9,753 nucleotides of DNA from Flavobacteriaceae bacterium (GTDB lineage: Bacteria > Bacteroidota > Bacteroidia > Flavobacteriales > Flavobacteriaceae), in assembly GCA_030618945.1 (NCBI GenBank), contig JAUXCI010000074.1, positions 1 through 9,753 of the forward strand. The letters run 5' to 3'. The stretch's first letter is position 1. Every line of letters starts with the position of its first letter. The notes below the pieces were generated by a model, which worked only from the letters and a program-made list of their open reading frames with translations, did no database searches and had not been told where the DNA came from. Positions 1 through 6,294 of the stretch are shown in pieces. A program made the translations under genes and the position numbers.

Positions 1-965
1 ATTCCAATGATCATTTTTTCAAAAAGACCTCGGTTCGCAAATGCCATCTTATTTATAAATGGCATTTCAGGACCCATATGGTCAATAAAACCTTCTATTG
101 GAGCCGATAAAGTGGCTGGAGGAGTATTCTTTTTTAATTTGGCTATGGCATTGCTTAAAGCATCAATTGAGGTTTCCTTTGCAGGCATTGAAGCGTGACC
201 TCCTTCTATTTCAATTGAAAGTTCTAAAGACACAAAACCTTTTTCAGCCGTACCAATTAGGGCCACATCTTTTTCGATCCCAGGTATCATTCCACTTGCA
301 ATAGTGCCTCCTTCATCCATTACATATTCAGCTTTGACACCCTGATCCTTTAAATAGGCAGCTATTGTCATGGCTCCCATTGTCCCACTGATTTCCTCAT
401 CATGACCTATAGCGATATACAAGCTGCGCTTTGGTTTTAAGCCTTCCTCCAACAGAAATTCCAAAGCTTCCATAATTCCAATAACGCCTATTTTATCGTC
501 AATACATCCCCGCCCCCAGATAGTGTCCTGCTTGATCTGACCCCCAAAAGGGTCTTCTTTCCAATAGGGTAGATTCGACTTGTTTACGGGCACCACATCC
601 AAATGTCCAACTAAAATAACGGGCTTTAATTGAGGGTCAGTACCCTTCCAATGAAAAAGGTGGCTATAATTGTTAAAAATTTTATGCTCCAATAAGGAGT
701 CTGTCAATGGATAAGTAGTTTTAAGAAACATGTTAAACATGTCAAACTGAATGGAATCAAAATCTTTAATATTCTCTGGAGAAACAGTACGAATCTTAAT
801 GGCTTTAATAAAATTATCTATTGATTTATTATTGATATCAATTTTGGCAACGGGAGCAATACTAAGCTGTTTGGACTTCACTGTAAAGGTGTTCACCAAA
901 ACGTACCCAACAAGTACGATCAAAAGTACCAATGCAAAAAGAAATATTTTTTTAATCGATTTCAT
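1..965 (-). CDS. M20 family metallopeptidase, PM20D1/carboxypeptidase-S-like (C-terminus beyond window)
   Basis: The minus-strand frame is open from ATG at 965 to the window edge, giving 321 codons of a protein that is usually about 450-500 residues. Residues 4-25 form one hydrophobic segment after KSIKK, so it is either an uncleaved membrane anchor or a signal peptide facing the periplasm. The M20 di-zinc core is complete so far: GHLDVVPV at 120-127 (His121 ligand), GRGCIDDK at 151-158 (Asp156 bridging ligand), HDEEISG at 188-194 (Glu190 general base, Glu191 ligand), MDEGG at 216-220 (Asp217 ligand) and the lid-domain motif GGHASMP at 255-261. Known members hydrolyse peptides or N-acyl amino acids, and PM20D1 itself interconverts fatty acids and N-acyl amino acids. 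The wide spacing between the GHLD motif and the N-terminus fits the CPS1/PM20D1 branch. Substrate is not determined. An 80-base gap and a candidate promoter separate it from the barrel gene, so it may be its own transcription unit. Confidence 0.93.
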   Translation of the reverse strand, partial: MKSIKKIFLFALVLLIVLVGYVLVNTFTVKSKQLSIAPVAKIDINNKSIDNFIKAIKIRTVSPENIKDFDSIQFDMFNMFLKTTYPLTDSLLEHKIFNNYSHLFHWKGTDPQLKPVILVGHLDVVPVNKSNLPYWKEDPFGGQIKQDTIWGRGCIDDKIGVIGIMEALEFLLEEGLKPKRSLYIAIGHDEEISGTMGAMTIAAYLKDQGVKAEYVMDEGGTIASGMIPGIEKDVALIGTAEKGFVSLELSIEIEGGHASMPAKETSIDALSNAIAKLKKNTPPATLSAPIEGFIDHMGPEMPFINKMAFANRGLFEKMIIG

Positions 966-1014
966 AATATAAAAATGTTCTAAACAACTGTGTTAGGTGA
1001 AATATTTAAAGGCA

Positions 1015-1022
1015 CAAACATA
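1015..1022 (-). promoter_or_regulatory. Candidate Bacteroidota promoter -7 box before the M20 gene
   Basis: On the minus strand this reads TATGTTTG, a full match to the Bacteroidota sigma-ABfr -7 consensus TAnnTTTG. A TTC at 1040-1042 lies 17 bases upstream, near the position of the -33 TTG element but with one mismatch. Transcription would start around 1008, leaving a leader of roughly 40 bases before the ATG at 965. It sits in the 80-base gap after the barrel gene. This is a short-motif match, so it is only a candidate. Confidence 0.45.
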
Positions 1023-1045
1023 CTGTTTTTACGTTGATAGAATTC

Positions 1046-2206
1046 TTAAAAAGACCATTTAAACCTTAAATAGATCGCAGTTCCTTCATTGATCATTGTA
1101 ACGCCCGACGCATCCTCTACTTCATCCATACTAAAATATTGACCAAAACCAGCCAGTTCCATGGTATCAGAAATAGAATAACTAAGCGTTGGGCCCACAT
1201 ACCAAAAATTTCCTTCTGGTCCGTACATTCCGGCCAGCATCACCCAAAAGAGTGGGCTTACTTGATAGCTTCCGCTGCCAAAAAGAGCAAGTTTCGTTGG
1301 GAACAAATTCTTAGGACTCAAGTCTTGAAAAAAGAGATCGCCAATTCCGCTTGAAAAATCCTCCGCACCAAAACCGTTATACAGGGTTTCAAATTGAAGA
1401 TTTAGCGAACTTTTAAACGTATAATCATAGTGAAGCGTAGCAGTTGTGGTACCTCCTTCATCATCACTATCCATAGGATGGAAATAAGTTAATTCCCCGC
1501 TAAATCCTCCCCCGGCTATACTCCCCGAAAAACCTCCACCTAAAACATAATCTGTTTGTGTATATACTCCTCCCAAAAATTGAACGTCATAACCTTTTGT
1601 ATTGAATCTATACAGCATAACCGAAGTCACTTCGCTTTCTGAATTTAGAGAAGTGGACAGTTCCAGTTTACTTGACTCATTGAGATAATATTGTAATCGT
1701 ACAGCGTCACTACCAGGTTTTTCTTCGTAATCAAAATCAAAATAGGAATAGGTATTAAATAAATCGTTAGGGTTCCAAACAAAAGTTTGTCCCCAATTGA
1801 TTCTTTGCCTACCCACAGTAACCTGAAGCTTTCCTGAAGTGTAATCAATCATCAATCGGTCAAACTGTGATATTCCGATCCAATCATTTTGGTCAGCCCA
1901 TACCCATGTTAAATCAAAGTAACCATTATCTTGCCCAATGTAATCACTATAATCAGGTATTTGAGATACTGTATTTCCAGCAATTATCTTATTTCTTAAG
2001 CCTGTTGTAAATGTAAAATGATCGCTAATGTACCAGTTAAAATCCAAGCGATTATGAATTGTGCCTTCCATTAACCATTCACCATCATCAACTGTTTGTG
2101 CCGATACCAGACCTTTTATATACCCTTTGAGCATCCAATTTTCTTGCCCATATGTAATTGATGACAATAGGATGAAAATCCATATAAAGAATGAGCCTTT
2201 GAACAT
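1046..2206 (-). CDS. Outer-membrane beta-barrel protein, porin-like, of the LolA-like/FtsX export cluster
   Basis: A 386-residue protein with a signal peptide (about 1-20, cleavage near SSITYG|QE). The mature part alternates polar and aromatic residues in short amphipathic strands throughout and ends in KWSF with a C-terminal Phe, the usual signal for BAM-dependent insertion. The stretch GRQRINWGQ at 132-140 followed by NPNDLFN at 145-151 resembles a motif seen in DUF1302/alginate-export-like porins (GRQ..xWG); family assignment beyond 'barrel' is uncertain. A glycine-rich stretch at 223-237 contains GGGFSG twice. The gene starts 35 bases after the ABC ATPase gene ends, on the same strand, so it probably belongs to the same operon and supplies the outer-membrane component. 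A perfect 14-base palindrome lies 25 bases before its start codon. There is no TonB box or plug domain, so it is not a TonB-dependent receptor. Confidence 0.85.
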   Translation of the reverse strand: MFKGSFFIWIFILLSSITYGQENWMLKGYIKGLVSAQTVDDGEWLMEGTIHNRLDFNWYISDHFTFTTGLRNKIIAGNTVSQIPDYSDYIGQDNGYFDLTWVWADQNDWIGISQFDRLMIDYTSGKLQVTVGRQRINWGQTFVWNPNDLFNTYSYFDFDYEEKPGSDAVRLQYYLNESSKLELSTSLNSESEVTSVMLYRFNTKGYDVQFLGGVYTQTDYVLGGGFSGSIAGGGFSGELTYFHPMDSDDEGGTTTATLHYDYTFKSSLNLQFETLYNGFGAEDFSSGIGDLFFQDLSPKNLFPTKLALFGSGSYQVSPLFWVMLAGMYGPEGNFWYVGPTLSYSISDTMELAGFGQYFSMDEVEDASGVTMINEGTAIYLRFKWSF

Positions 2207-2231
2207 TTGTTTAATTTGTCAATTTTCAGAC

Positions 2232-2245
2232 TTGATCATGATCAA
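2232..2245. promoter_or_regulatory. Perfect 14-bp palindrome, FNR-box-like (TTGATCATGATCAA)
   Basis: The sequence equals its own reverse complement over all 14 bases. It overlaps the stop codon of the ATPase gene (2242-2244) and ends 25 bases before the ATG of the barrel gene. Its 5-4-5 layout, TTGAT-CATG-ATCAA, is identical to the CRP/FNR-family FNR consensus TTGATnnnnATCAA. It lies too close to the start codon for classical class II activation, so if it is a real operator it would more plausibly repress, or control RNA structure between the two genes. Chance remains possible. Confidence 0.4.
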
Positions 2246-2931
2246 CTATTTTTGGATATATCTGAAATCACTTTTCCGTCTTCAATAGTAATCACTCTTA
2301 GCGCCTTATCCATTACTCGTTTATCATGAGTAGCGAAAATAAAAGTCATGTTTTCTTCTTCGTTTAAGTTTTTCATGATATCTAACAATTGAGTCGTGGC
2401 ATGGGAATCGAGATTTGCAGTAGGTTCGTCCGCTAAAATAAATTGTGGCTTTGAAGCCAGCGCTCTGGCAACAGCTACTCTTTGTTGTTCGCCCCCTGAC
2501 ATTTGATTTGGTCTACTGTTTACTTTCTCACCCAATCCAACAGAATTTAAAAGAGATGTTGAGCGTTCTTCCATTTCTTTCTTATTCCAATTTTGCAATT
2601 GCATGATAAATTCAACATTTTCCCTTGCTTTTAGTACAGGTATTAAATTATATGCCTGAAACACAAACCCGATATTTTTTAACCTAAAATCGATCAAGGC
2701 ATTAGAAGAGAGCTCAGACATATCACTACCATCAACAATGACACTTCCTGATGTTGGTTTTTCCAAGCCTCCAATCATATTCATTAAGGTTGTTTTTCCA
2801 CATCCTGAAGGCCCAACGATGGCCGCAAACTCTCCTTGCTCAAACTCTAAATTAATACCATTGACCGCATGAACAGGAACTTCCGTTTCATTATAAGTCT
2901 TGGTGAGATTCTTTATTTTGATTACGCTCAT
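2242..2931 (-). CDS. ABC transporter ATP-binding protein, LolD/MacB type
   Basis: A 229-residue stand-alone nucleotide-binding subunit with all ABC motifs: Walker A GPSGCGKT at 40-47, Q-loop Gln92 in GFVFQAYNLIP, signature MSGGEQQ at 144-150, Walker B ending in ADEP with catalytic Glu169, D-loop NLDS at 173-176 and switch His202 in ATHD. Length and the FQAYNLIP Q-loop context are typical of the LolD/MacB/FtsE group that powers FtsX-fold permeases (type VII ABC systems, mechanotransmission rather than substrate passage through the membrane). It follows permease 2 after 42 bases and precedes the barrel after 35 bases, so it should energise the adjacent permeases. Nothing in it is degenerate, which matters because its partner permease 2 is interrupted. 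Confidence 0.96.
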   Translation of the reverse strand: MSVIKIKNLTKTYNETEVPVHAVNGINLEFEQGEFAAIVGPSGCGKTTLMNMIGGLEKPTSGSVIVDGSDMSELSSNALIDFRLKNIGFVFQAYNLIPVLKARENVEFIMQLQNWNKKEMEERSTSLLNSVGLGEKVNSRPNQMSGGEQQRVAVARALASKPQFILADEPTANLDSHATTQLLDIMKNLNEEENMTFIFATHDKRVMDKALRVITIEDGKVISDISKNS

Positions 2932-2956
2932 AATATGTCATTAATGCAATATTTCT

Positions 2957-2970
2957 AAAATGATCATTTT
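2957..2970. promoter_or_regulatory. Perfect 14-bp palindrome (AAAATGATCATTTT) before the ATPase gene
   Basis: A self-complementary 14-mer with a central TGATCA, three bases beyond the stop codon of permease 2 and ending 25 bases before the ATG of the ATPase gene. The palindrome at 2232-2245 has the same length, the same TGATCA core and the same 25-base distance to its downstream start codon. It does not match the FNR consensus. It could be an operator, or an intercistronic RNA element affecting the relative levels of permease and ATPase. Confidence 0.35.
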
Positions 2971-2973
2971 CCT

Positions 2974-3921
2974 TTAAATTGTTCTGATGGCTTCTGCCGG
3001 ATCTAACTTCAAACCTTTAATAGCCGGATAAATAGATGCTAATATTCCGATGATAATAACCATTATGGTAATTTGAATATACCTATAGGTTTCGAGTACA
3101 GGAAAAGTGATTGCACTATAACCAACAGATTCCATTCCTTCGGCCATGGAAGAAATATCAATTCCTGTAATTCCGTAATAATGTATTAGCAACATACTTA
3201 ATACTACTCCCATTAAGGCACCAACAAGAGTCAGAAAAAGAGTCTCTAACATGATCATCATAAAAACCCTCCTTTTTGTCATACCAATGGCCATTAACAT
3301 ACCAAGTTCTCTGGTTCTTTCTAAAATTACCATAAGCATGGTATTTACAATTCCAAATCCCAGGGCACCTAGTATAATCGCCATAAACACACCCATCATA
3401 ATGTTCATATATTCAGTGAGGAAGCTAATATAAGGCTGTATCTCAGACCAGTCTTCACTTAGTATATCACCATATTTTTTTTGCATTTGTGCTGATATCA
3501 TTGAAGCCTGTGAATAATCTTCTAACAGAATATCTATTTCATGAGATTCATCATCAGGTATTTCGAGTACCGTGGCAAGATCATCTGCTTGCACAAATAC
3601 ATGCATTTTGTCCCAGGTGCTGTTATCTGTTTTAAAAATTCCGATCACCTTAAAAGCGGCACCGGTAATTTCACCGTTAAAGTCCTGAAAGGTCAACACA
3701 ATTTTTGATTTCAGTTTGACCTTCAATTCTTTAGCCAAAGCCTTCGAGATTACGATACTATTTTTCTTATTTGTCTCGAAAAAACTACCCGAAGATGAAT
3801 CAATTTTTTTATATAAGTCAAAAACTTCTTTCTCGCCTTCCGTTCTCACGCCAACTAGCGTTACGCCCATATTCTTATTGGCTGTAGCCGCCATCGCCGA
3901 GGTCTTATACCTACTGGTCAC
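2974..3921 (-). CDS. Permease 2, C-terminal fragment (periplasmic domain plus TM2-TM4)
   Basis: This 315-codon open part begins at GTG 3921 if translated independently (ATG at 3894 is an alternative). It holds most of the periplasmic domain and the three C-terminal membrane helices with the coupling loop that would contact the ATPase. It lacks TM1 and any signal peptide, so its periplasmic domain would have no N-terminal export element; a functional stand-alone product is unlikely. It is more probably the remainder of the interrupted gene than a gene of its own, although an automatic annotation would probably call it separately. Confidence 0.5.
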   Translation of the reverse strand: MTSRYKTSAMAATANKNMGVTLVGVRTEGEKEVFDLYKKIDSSSGSFFETNKKNSIVISKALAKELKVKLKSKIVLTFQDFNGEITGAAFKVIGIFKTDNSTWDKMHVFVQADDLATVLEIPDDESHEIDILLEDYSQASMISAQMQKKYGDILSEDWSEIQPYISFLTEYMNIMMGVFMAIILGALGFGIVNTMLMVILERTRELGMLMAIGMTKRRVFMMIMLETLFLTLVGALMGVVLSMLLIHYYGITGIDISSMAEGMESVGYSAITFPVLETYRYIQITIMVIIIGILASIYPAIKGLKLDPAEAIRTI

Positions 3922-3948
3922 GGCCTTTACGCCATCTGTTTCAGCAAT

Positions 3949-3951
3949 TTA
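3949..3951 (-). other. Premature in-frame TAA stop in permease 2
   Basis: On the minus strand the context is AAA-TAA-ATT. The codon is one substitution from AAA, GAA, CAA, TCA or TTA, and permease 1 has Glu/Ser at the aligned place. It is the only lesion in the 408-codon frame. Confidence 0.9.
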
Positions 3952-4200
3952 TTTTAACTTAGTTTTAGTCGATTTAATGGTTTTCTTGATGTCAAAATTA
4001 TCTGAAAATTCAGGGTGATGAAACTGAATATGAGCTGTTTCCAAGGCAAAAGTACTTTGCACTCTTTGAACTGCCATTCCGTTCATCCAAGCAGAAGAAA
4101 ACAAACCCCCAACCAAACCAGATGCAATTGCAAAAATTACAACTGCACTTCGCATTCTGCTTCTCCAAATATTCCTCCAGGCTATTTTTATTAACATCAT
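3949..4200 (-). CDS. Permease 2, N-terminal fragment (TM1 and start of the periplasmic domain)
   Basis: An 83-residue open part with the FtsX-family entry motif AWRNIWRSRMRS, TM1 at about 18-40 and the beginning of the periplasmic domain (HIQFHHPEF). Its ATG is four bases from the permease 1 stop codon, so it is very probably translated. Alone it contains no coupling loop for the ATPase. It is listed because it is the part sure to be made; it is best regarded as half of the interrupted gene. Confidence 0.5.
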   Translation of the reverse strand: MMLIKIAWRNIWRSRMRSAVVIFAIASGLVGGLFSSAWMNGMAVQRVQSTFALETAHIQFHHPEFSDNFDIKKTIKSTKTKLK

Positions 4201-4204
4201 AATT

Positions 4205-5428
4205 TTAAGATCTTAATCCTTTGGCAACTTGTAAGGTCATTATTTTTATGGTAGGGTATGACATGGCTATCAGCATTAATATGGATATGGCTATTCCTTG
4301 AAAAACAAAAATTTGAATATCCATGCTCATTGGCATCACAGGCTCAAAATTGAAATCTTTCATTGCTTGAACCGCATCACCAGAAAATTCTATAGGATTG
4401 TAATAGAAATAGAACATCACGGGCAAACTAATCGCTATACCTGCAAAAACTGCAATCGACGTAAGAAAAATGAGTTCAACAATAATGACCAGAGCCAATT
4501 TGCTCTTTTGCATACCCACCGAGATCATTACAGAAAACTCTCTTATTCTTTCATTTGTCATCATCAGAACTGTTCCAAAAATTCCAAAGGCAATGACAAG
4601 ATATAGTATTGCAATCATGATAACTCCCCCTGCATTATCTGTTTCAATCATTTGCAAAAGTTCCTTATTCATAAATGTCCAGTCCATCACTTCATATGTA
4701 TCTAAGTCAATGCTTGAAGTGATGACATTCTCAACACCATCAAGATCATTGATGTCATTTAAATCAAAAACCAGCGCGGTTAATTGATCTCCTGTCGAGA
4801 AAAAATTCTGAGCCTCTTTAAGGGGCATGTATATCGTGCTTCTATTCATTTCTGGCGTTGGAAGCTTTAAAATTCCCTTAACAGGATATAAGGCGGCAGC
4901 AGTAGCTCCATGGTATCCAGAAGAAAATAAAACCAAGGTGTCATTAACTTTTACCTTTAAAAACTTAGCCAATCCAGATGCTATCAAAACTGATTGATCA
5001 TCTAAGGTGATAAATTCACCTTCTTTAAGATAAGATTTAATCTTTGTCATCCGATCCTCCTTTTCAGGAGATATTCCTATAACTGCAACCCCTTTTGTAG
5101 ATTCTCCTGAGGAAGCCAGCGCAAATGATTCAAGTCTGGGAATAACAACATTCAACCTTTTATCCGATTCTAATTTGCGAATGACATTTTCGTCCAGTGA
5201 AAAAATATTGTTGATGGTCTTGTCATCCCAATAGCCATTTTTATGTATTTGAATATAACCCGAATAGGACTTTACAGCATTCTCTTTCATTTTCTCATAA
5301 GAACCTCGGCCAAAACCTCTCATTATAATTGCAAAGAACAAGGCAAACATAATAGAAGCCACAGTAATCAAAGTCCTTCTTTTGTTGCGCCAAATGTTTC
5401 GCCAGGCTATCTTTAAAATGGTATTCAT
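4205..5428 (-). CDS. FtsX/MacB-type ABC permease 1 (LolC/LolE-like)
   Basis: A 407-residue inner-membrane protein with the four-helix FtsX-fold layout: N-terminal amphipathic AWRNIWRNKRRT at 8-19, TM1 at about 20-36, a periplasmic MacB-type core domain at about 40-262, TM2 at about 267-290, a coupling loop with NERIREFSVMISVGMQKSK at 292-310, TM3 at about 311-341 and TM4 at about 370-392. The family couples cytoplasmic ATP hydrolysis to movement of the periplasmic domain; LolC/E use this to pass lipoproteins to LolA. Intact and full length. It begins 16 bases after the LolA-like gene and ends four bases before permease 2, so the three are almost certainly cotranscribed. It is a diverged paralogue of permease 2, implying a heterodimer with it when both are intact. 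Confidence 0.93.
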   Translation of the reverse strand: MNTILKIAWRNIWRNKRRTLITVASIMFALFFAIIMRGFGRGSYEKMKENAVKSYSGYIQIHKNGYWDDKTINNIFSLDENVIRKLESDKRLNVVIPRLESFALASSGESTKGVAVIGISPEKEDRMTKIKSYLKEGEFITLDDQSVLIASGLAKFLKVKVNDTLVLFSSGYHGATAAALYPVKGILKLPTPEMNRSTIYMPLKEAQNFFSTGDQLTALVFDLNDINDLDGVENVITSSIDLDTYEVMDWTFMNKELLQMIETDNAGGVIMIAILYLVIAFGIFGTVLMMTNERIREFSVMISVGMQKSKLALVIIVELIFLTSIAVFAGIAISLPVMFYFYYNPIEFSGDAVQAMKDFNFEPVMPMSMDIQIFVFQGIAISILMLIAMSYPTIKIMTLQVAKGLRS

Positions 5429-5444
5429 ATGCTGTCTTTTAAAC

Positions 5445-6209
5445 TTACCTTATGCGTTTCATATTCTGTTGAGAAAAATATGATTCGGGAAGATCTATGT
5501 CAAACTTAACCTCCTTAATATACAATACGGTTTTTTTACCCGATTCATCAGCAGGCACTATTTCAATTCGGGTGGGTATCAATCTGCCGTCCATTTCTTT
5601 AAAATCATAGCCTAAATCACTTTTTACCAGCTCATCATCTTCATCATAATATTCAGATTTAATTTGAATAAATTCATCTTTAGTAATCCATTTATAAACC
5701 TTCGACCAAATAACGGCAGCCTCCTCTTTGGGTAGCATTTCAATCTTATAGCAGCTGAATCCTTGTACGTCTTCTTCTTTATCTAATTTATGCTCATAAT
5801 CAACAACCATAGAGCTTTCCTTTAAAATATCATCATTTGTATAATCTGAACCCATCCAGCCTTGTGACATCATAGAAGCGGGAATTTTAATCATTCTGCC
5901 AATGCTGGGCATCCAGTTCCACATCTCTGTTTTTCTTTTCATAAATACCTGGCCCTTATCTTTGGCAGGATTCGTAATATAGGTCATTGAATAATCGAGA
6001 CCCCTACCCCATGATTTCATAGAAATACTTCTCTTCCAGGTAGGTCTGATAATTTCCATTTCCATAACCGTATGATTGGTTTTCCCTCTCACTTTTTCAT
6101 CTGCCTTTTTGATGATTTCAATTGCCGAAAGTTGGCTTTGGGCTGATAAAAATGTACCGCTGCTGAAAATACAGATCAAAAGTAGGCCGCATAAATTTTT
6201 TATAGTCAT
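5445..6209 (-). CDS. Periplasmic LolA-like outer-membrane lipoprotein-sorting protein
   Basis: A 254-residue secreted protein with a signal peptide (about 1-23, cleavage near LSA|QSQ). It matches the LolA-like family COG2834/PF17131 by its repeated beta-strand pattern and by the very conserved stretch at 97-127: WNWMPSIGRMIKIP, then MSQGWMGSDYTNDD. Classical LolA folds into an open beta-barrel that carries acylated cargo across the periplasm. This branch is longer than E. coli LolA (about 180 mature residues) and is usually found beside FtsX/MacB or RND/MMPL exporters rather than as housekeeping LolA. Here it directly precedes permease 1 by 16 bases, so it most likely receives cargo from the adjacent permease pair and delivers it towards the outer membrane. 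Cargo identity is unknown. Stop TAA, no sign of damage. Confidence 0.92.
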   Translation of the reverse strand: MTIKNLCGLLLICIFSSGTFLSAQSQLSAIEIIKKADEKVRGKTNHTVMEMEIIRPTWKRSISMKSWGRGLDYSMTYITNPAKDKGQVFMKRKTEMWNWMPSIGRMIKIPASMMSQGWMGSDYTNDDILKESSMVVDYEHKLDKEEDVQGFSCYKIEMLPKEEAAVIWSKVYKWITKDEFIQIKSEYYDEDDELVKSDLGYDFKEMDGRLIPTRIEIVPADESGKKTVLYIKEVKFDIDLPESYFSQQNMKRIR

Positions 6210-6257
6210 ATCAATCGTAAATTATTATCCATTGTAAATGGCTCTATATTTATAAAA

Positions 6258-6294
6258 AAATAAGGCTAAGTGGGTTCATCTGAATACCTTATTT
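6258..6294 (-). terminator. Weak terminator-like hairpin between the esterase and LolA-like genes
   Basis: On the minus strand, AAATAAGG (6294-6287) can pair perfectly with CCTTATTT (6265-6258) across a 21-base loop, and the second arm runs into four more T residues. The hairpin begins at the esterase stop codon (6293-6295). The stem has only two G-C pairs and the loop is long, so it is marginal; it could partly separate the upstream genes from the export cluster. Confidence 0.3.

Larger units (their letters stand above)
2974..4200 (-). pseudogene. FtsX/MacB-type ABC permease 2, interrupted by an in-frame TAA at codon 84
   Basis: Read through one stop codon, this is a 408-codon permease in a single frame, matching the 407 residues of permease 1 next to it. 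The order is that of LolC/LolE/MacB permeases: an amphipathic N-terminus with AWRNIWRSRMRS, TM1 at about 18-40, a large periplasmic domain to about 265, TM2 at about 267-290, a cytosolic coupling loop with RTRELGMLMAIGMTKRR at about 295-311, TM3 at about 311-338, TM4 at about 375-395 and the C-terminal LDPAEAIRTI typical of the family. The TAA at 3949-3951 cuts it after residue 83. The nine codons between this stop and the GTG at 3921 (IAETDGVKA) read as normal permease sequence, and permease 1 aligns across the site (KLES...NVV...PR against KLK-stop-IAETDGVKAV...SR). It starts only four bases after the permease 1 stop, suggesting translational coupling. A recent nonsense mutation, a sequencing error or readthrough are all possible; a frameshift is excluded because both parts share one frame. 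Confidence 0.85.

Noticed and set aside
7..304. Short plus-strand frames at the left edge
   Set aside because: They are antisense to the M20 gene, whose catalytic motifs prove the minus strand is coding.
1645..1848. Minus-strand 67-codon frame inside the barrel gene
   Set aside because: Wholly inside the barrel gene in another frame, with low-complexity hydrophobic content and no supporting signal.
3922..3948. Frameshift as cause of the split permease
   Set aside because: Both parts lie in the same reading frame and the nine codons between them read as normal permease sequence, so a nonsense codon explains it.
3716..4018. Plus-strand frame of 100 codons opposite permease 2, spanning the premature stop
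   Set aside because: It is antisense to a clearly conserved permease frame, has no recognisable domain and is best explained as a shadow; nothing suggests it caused the stop codon.
4298..4787. Two overlapping plus-strand frames opposite permease 1
   Set aside because: Antisense shadows of the membrane-protein coding sequence; they overlap each other and lack any domain.
6229..6241. Small hairpin CCATT-N3-AATGG before the LolA-like gene
   Set aside because: Five base pairs in an AT-rich gap is within chance expectation and no partner motif supports a role.
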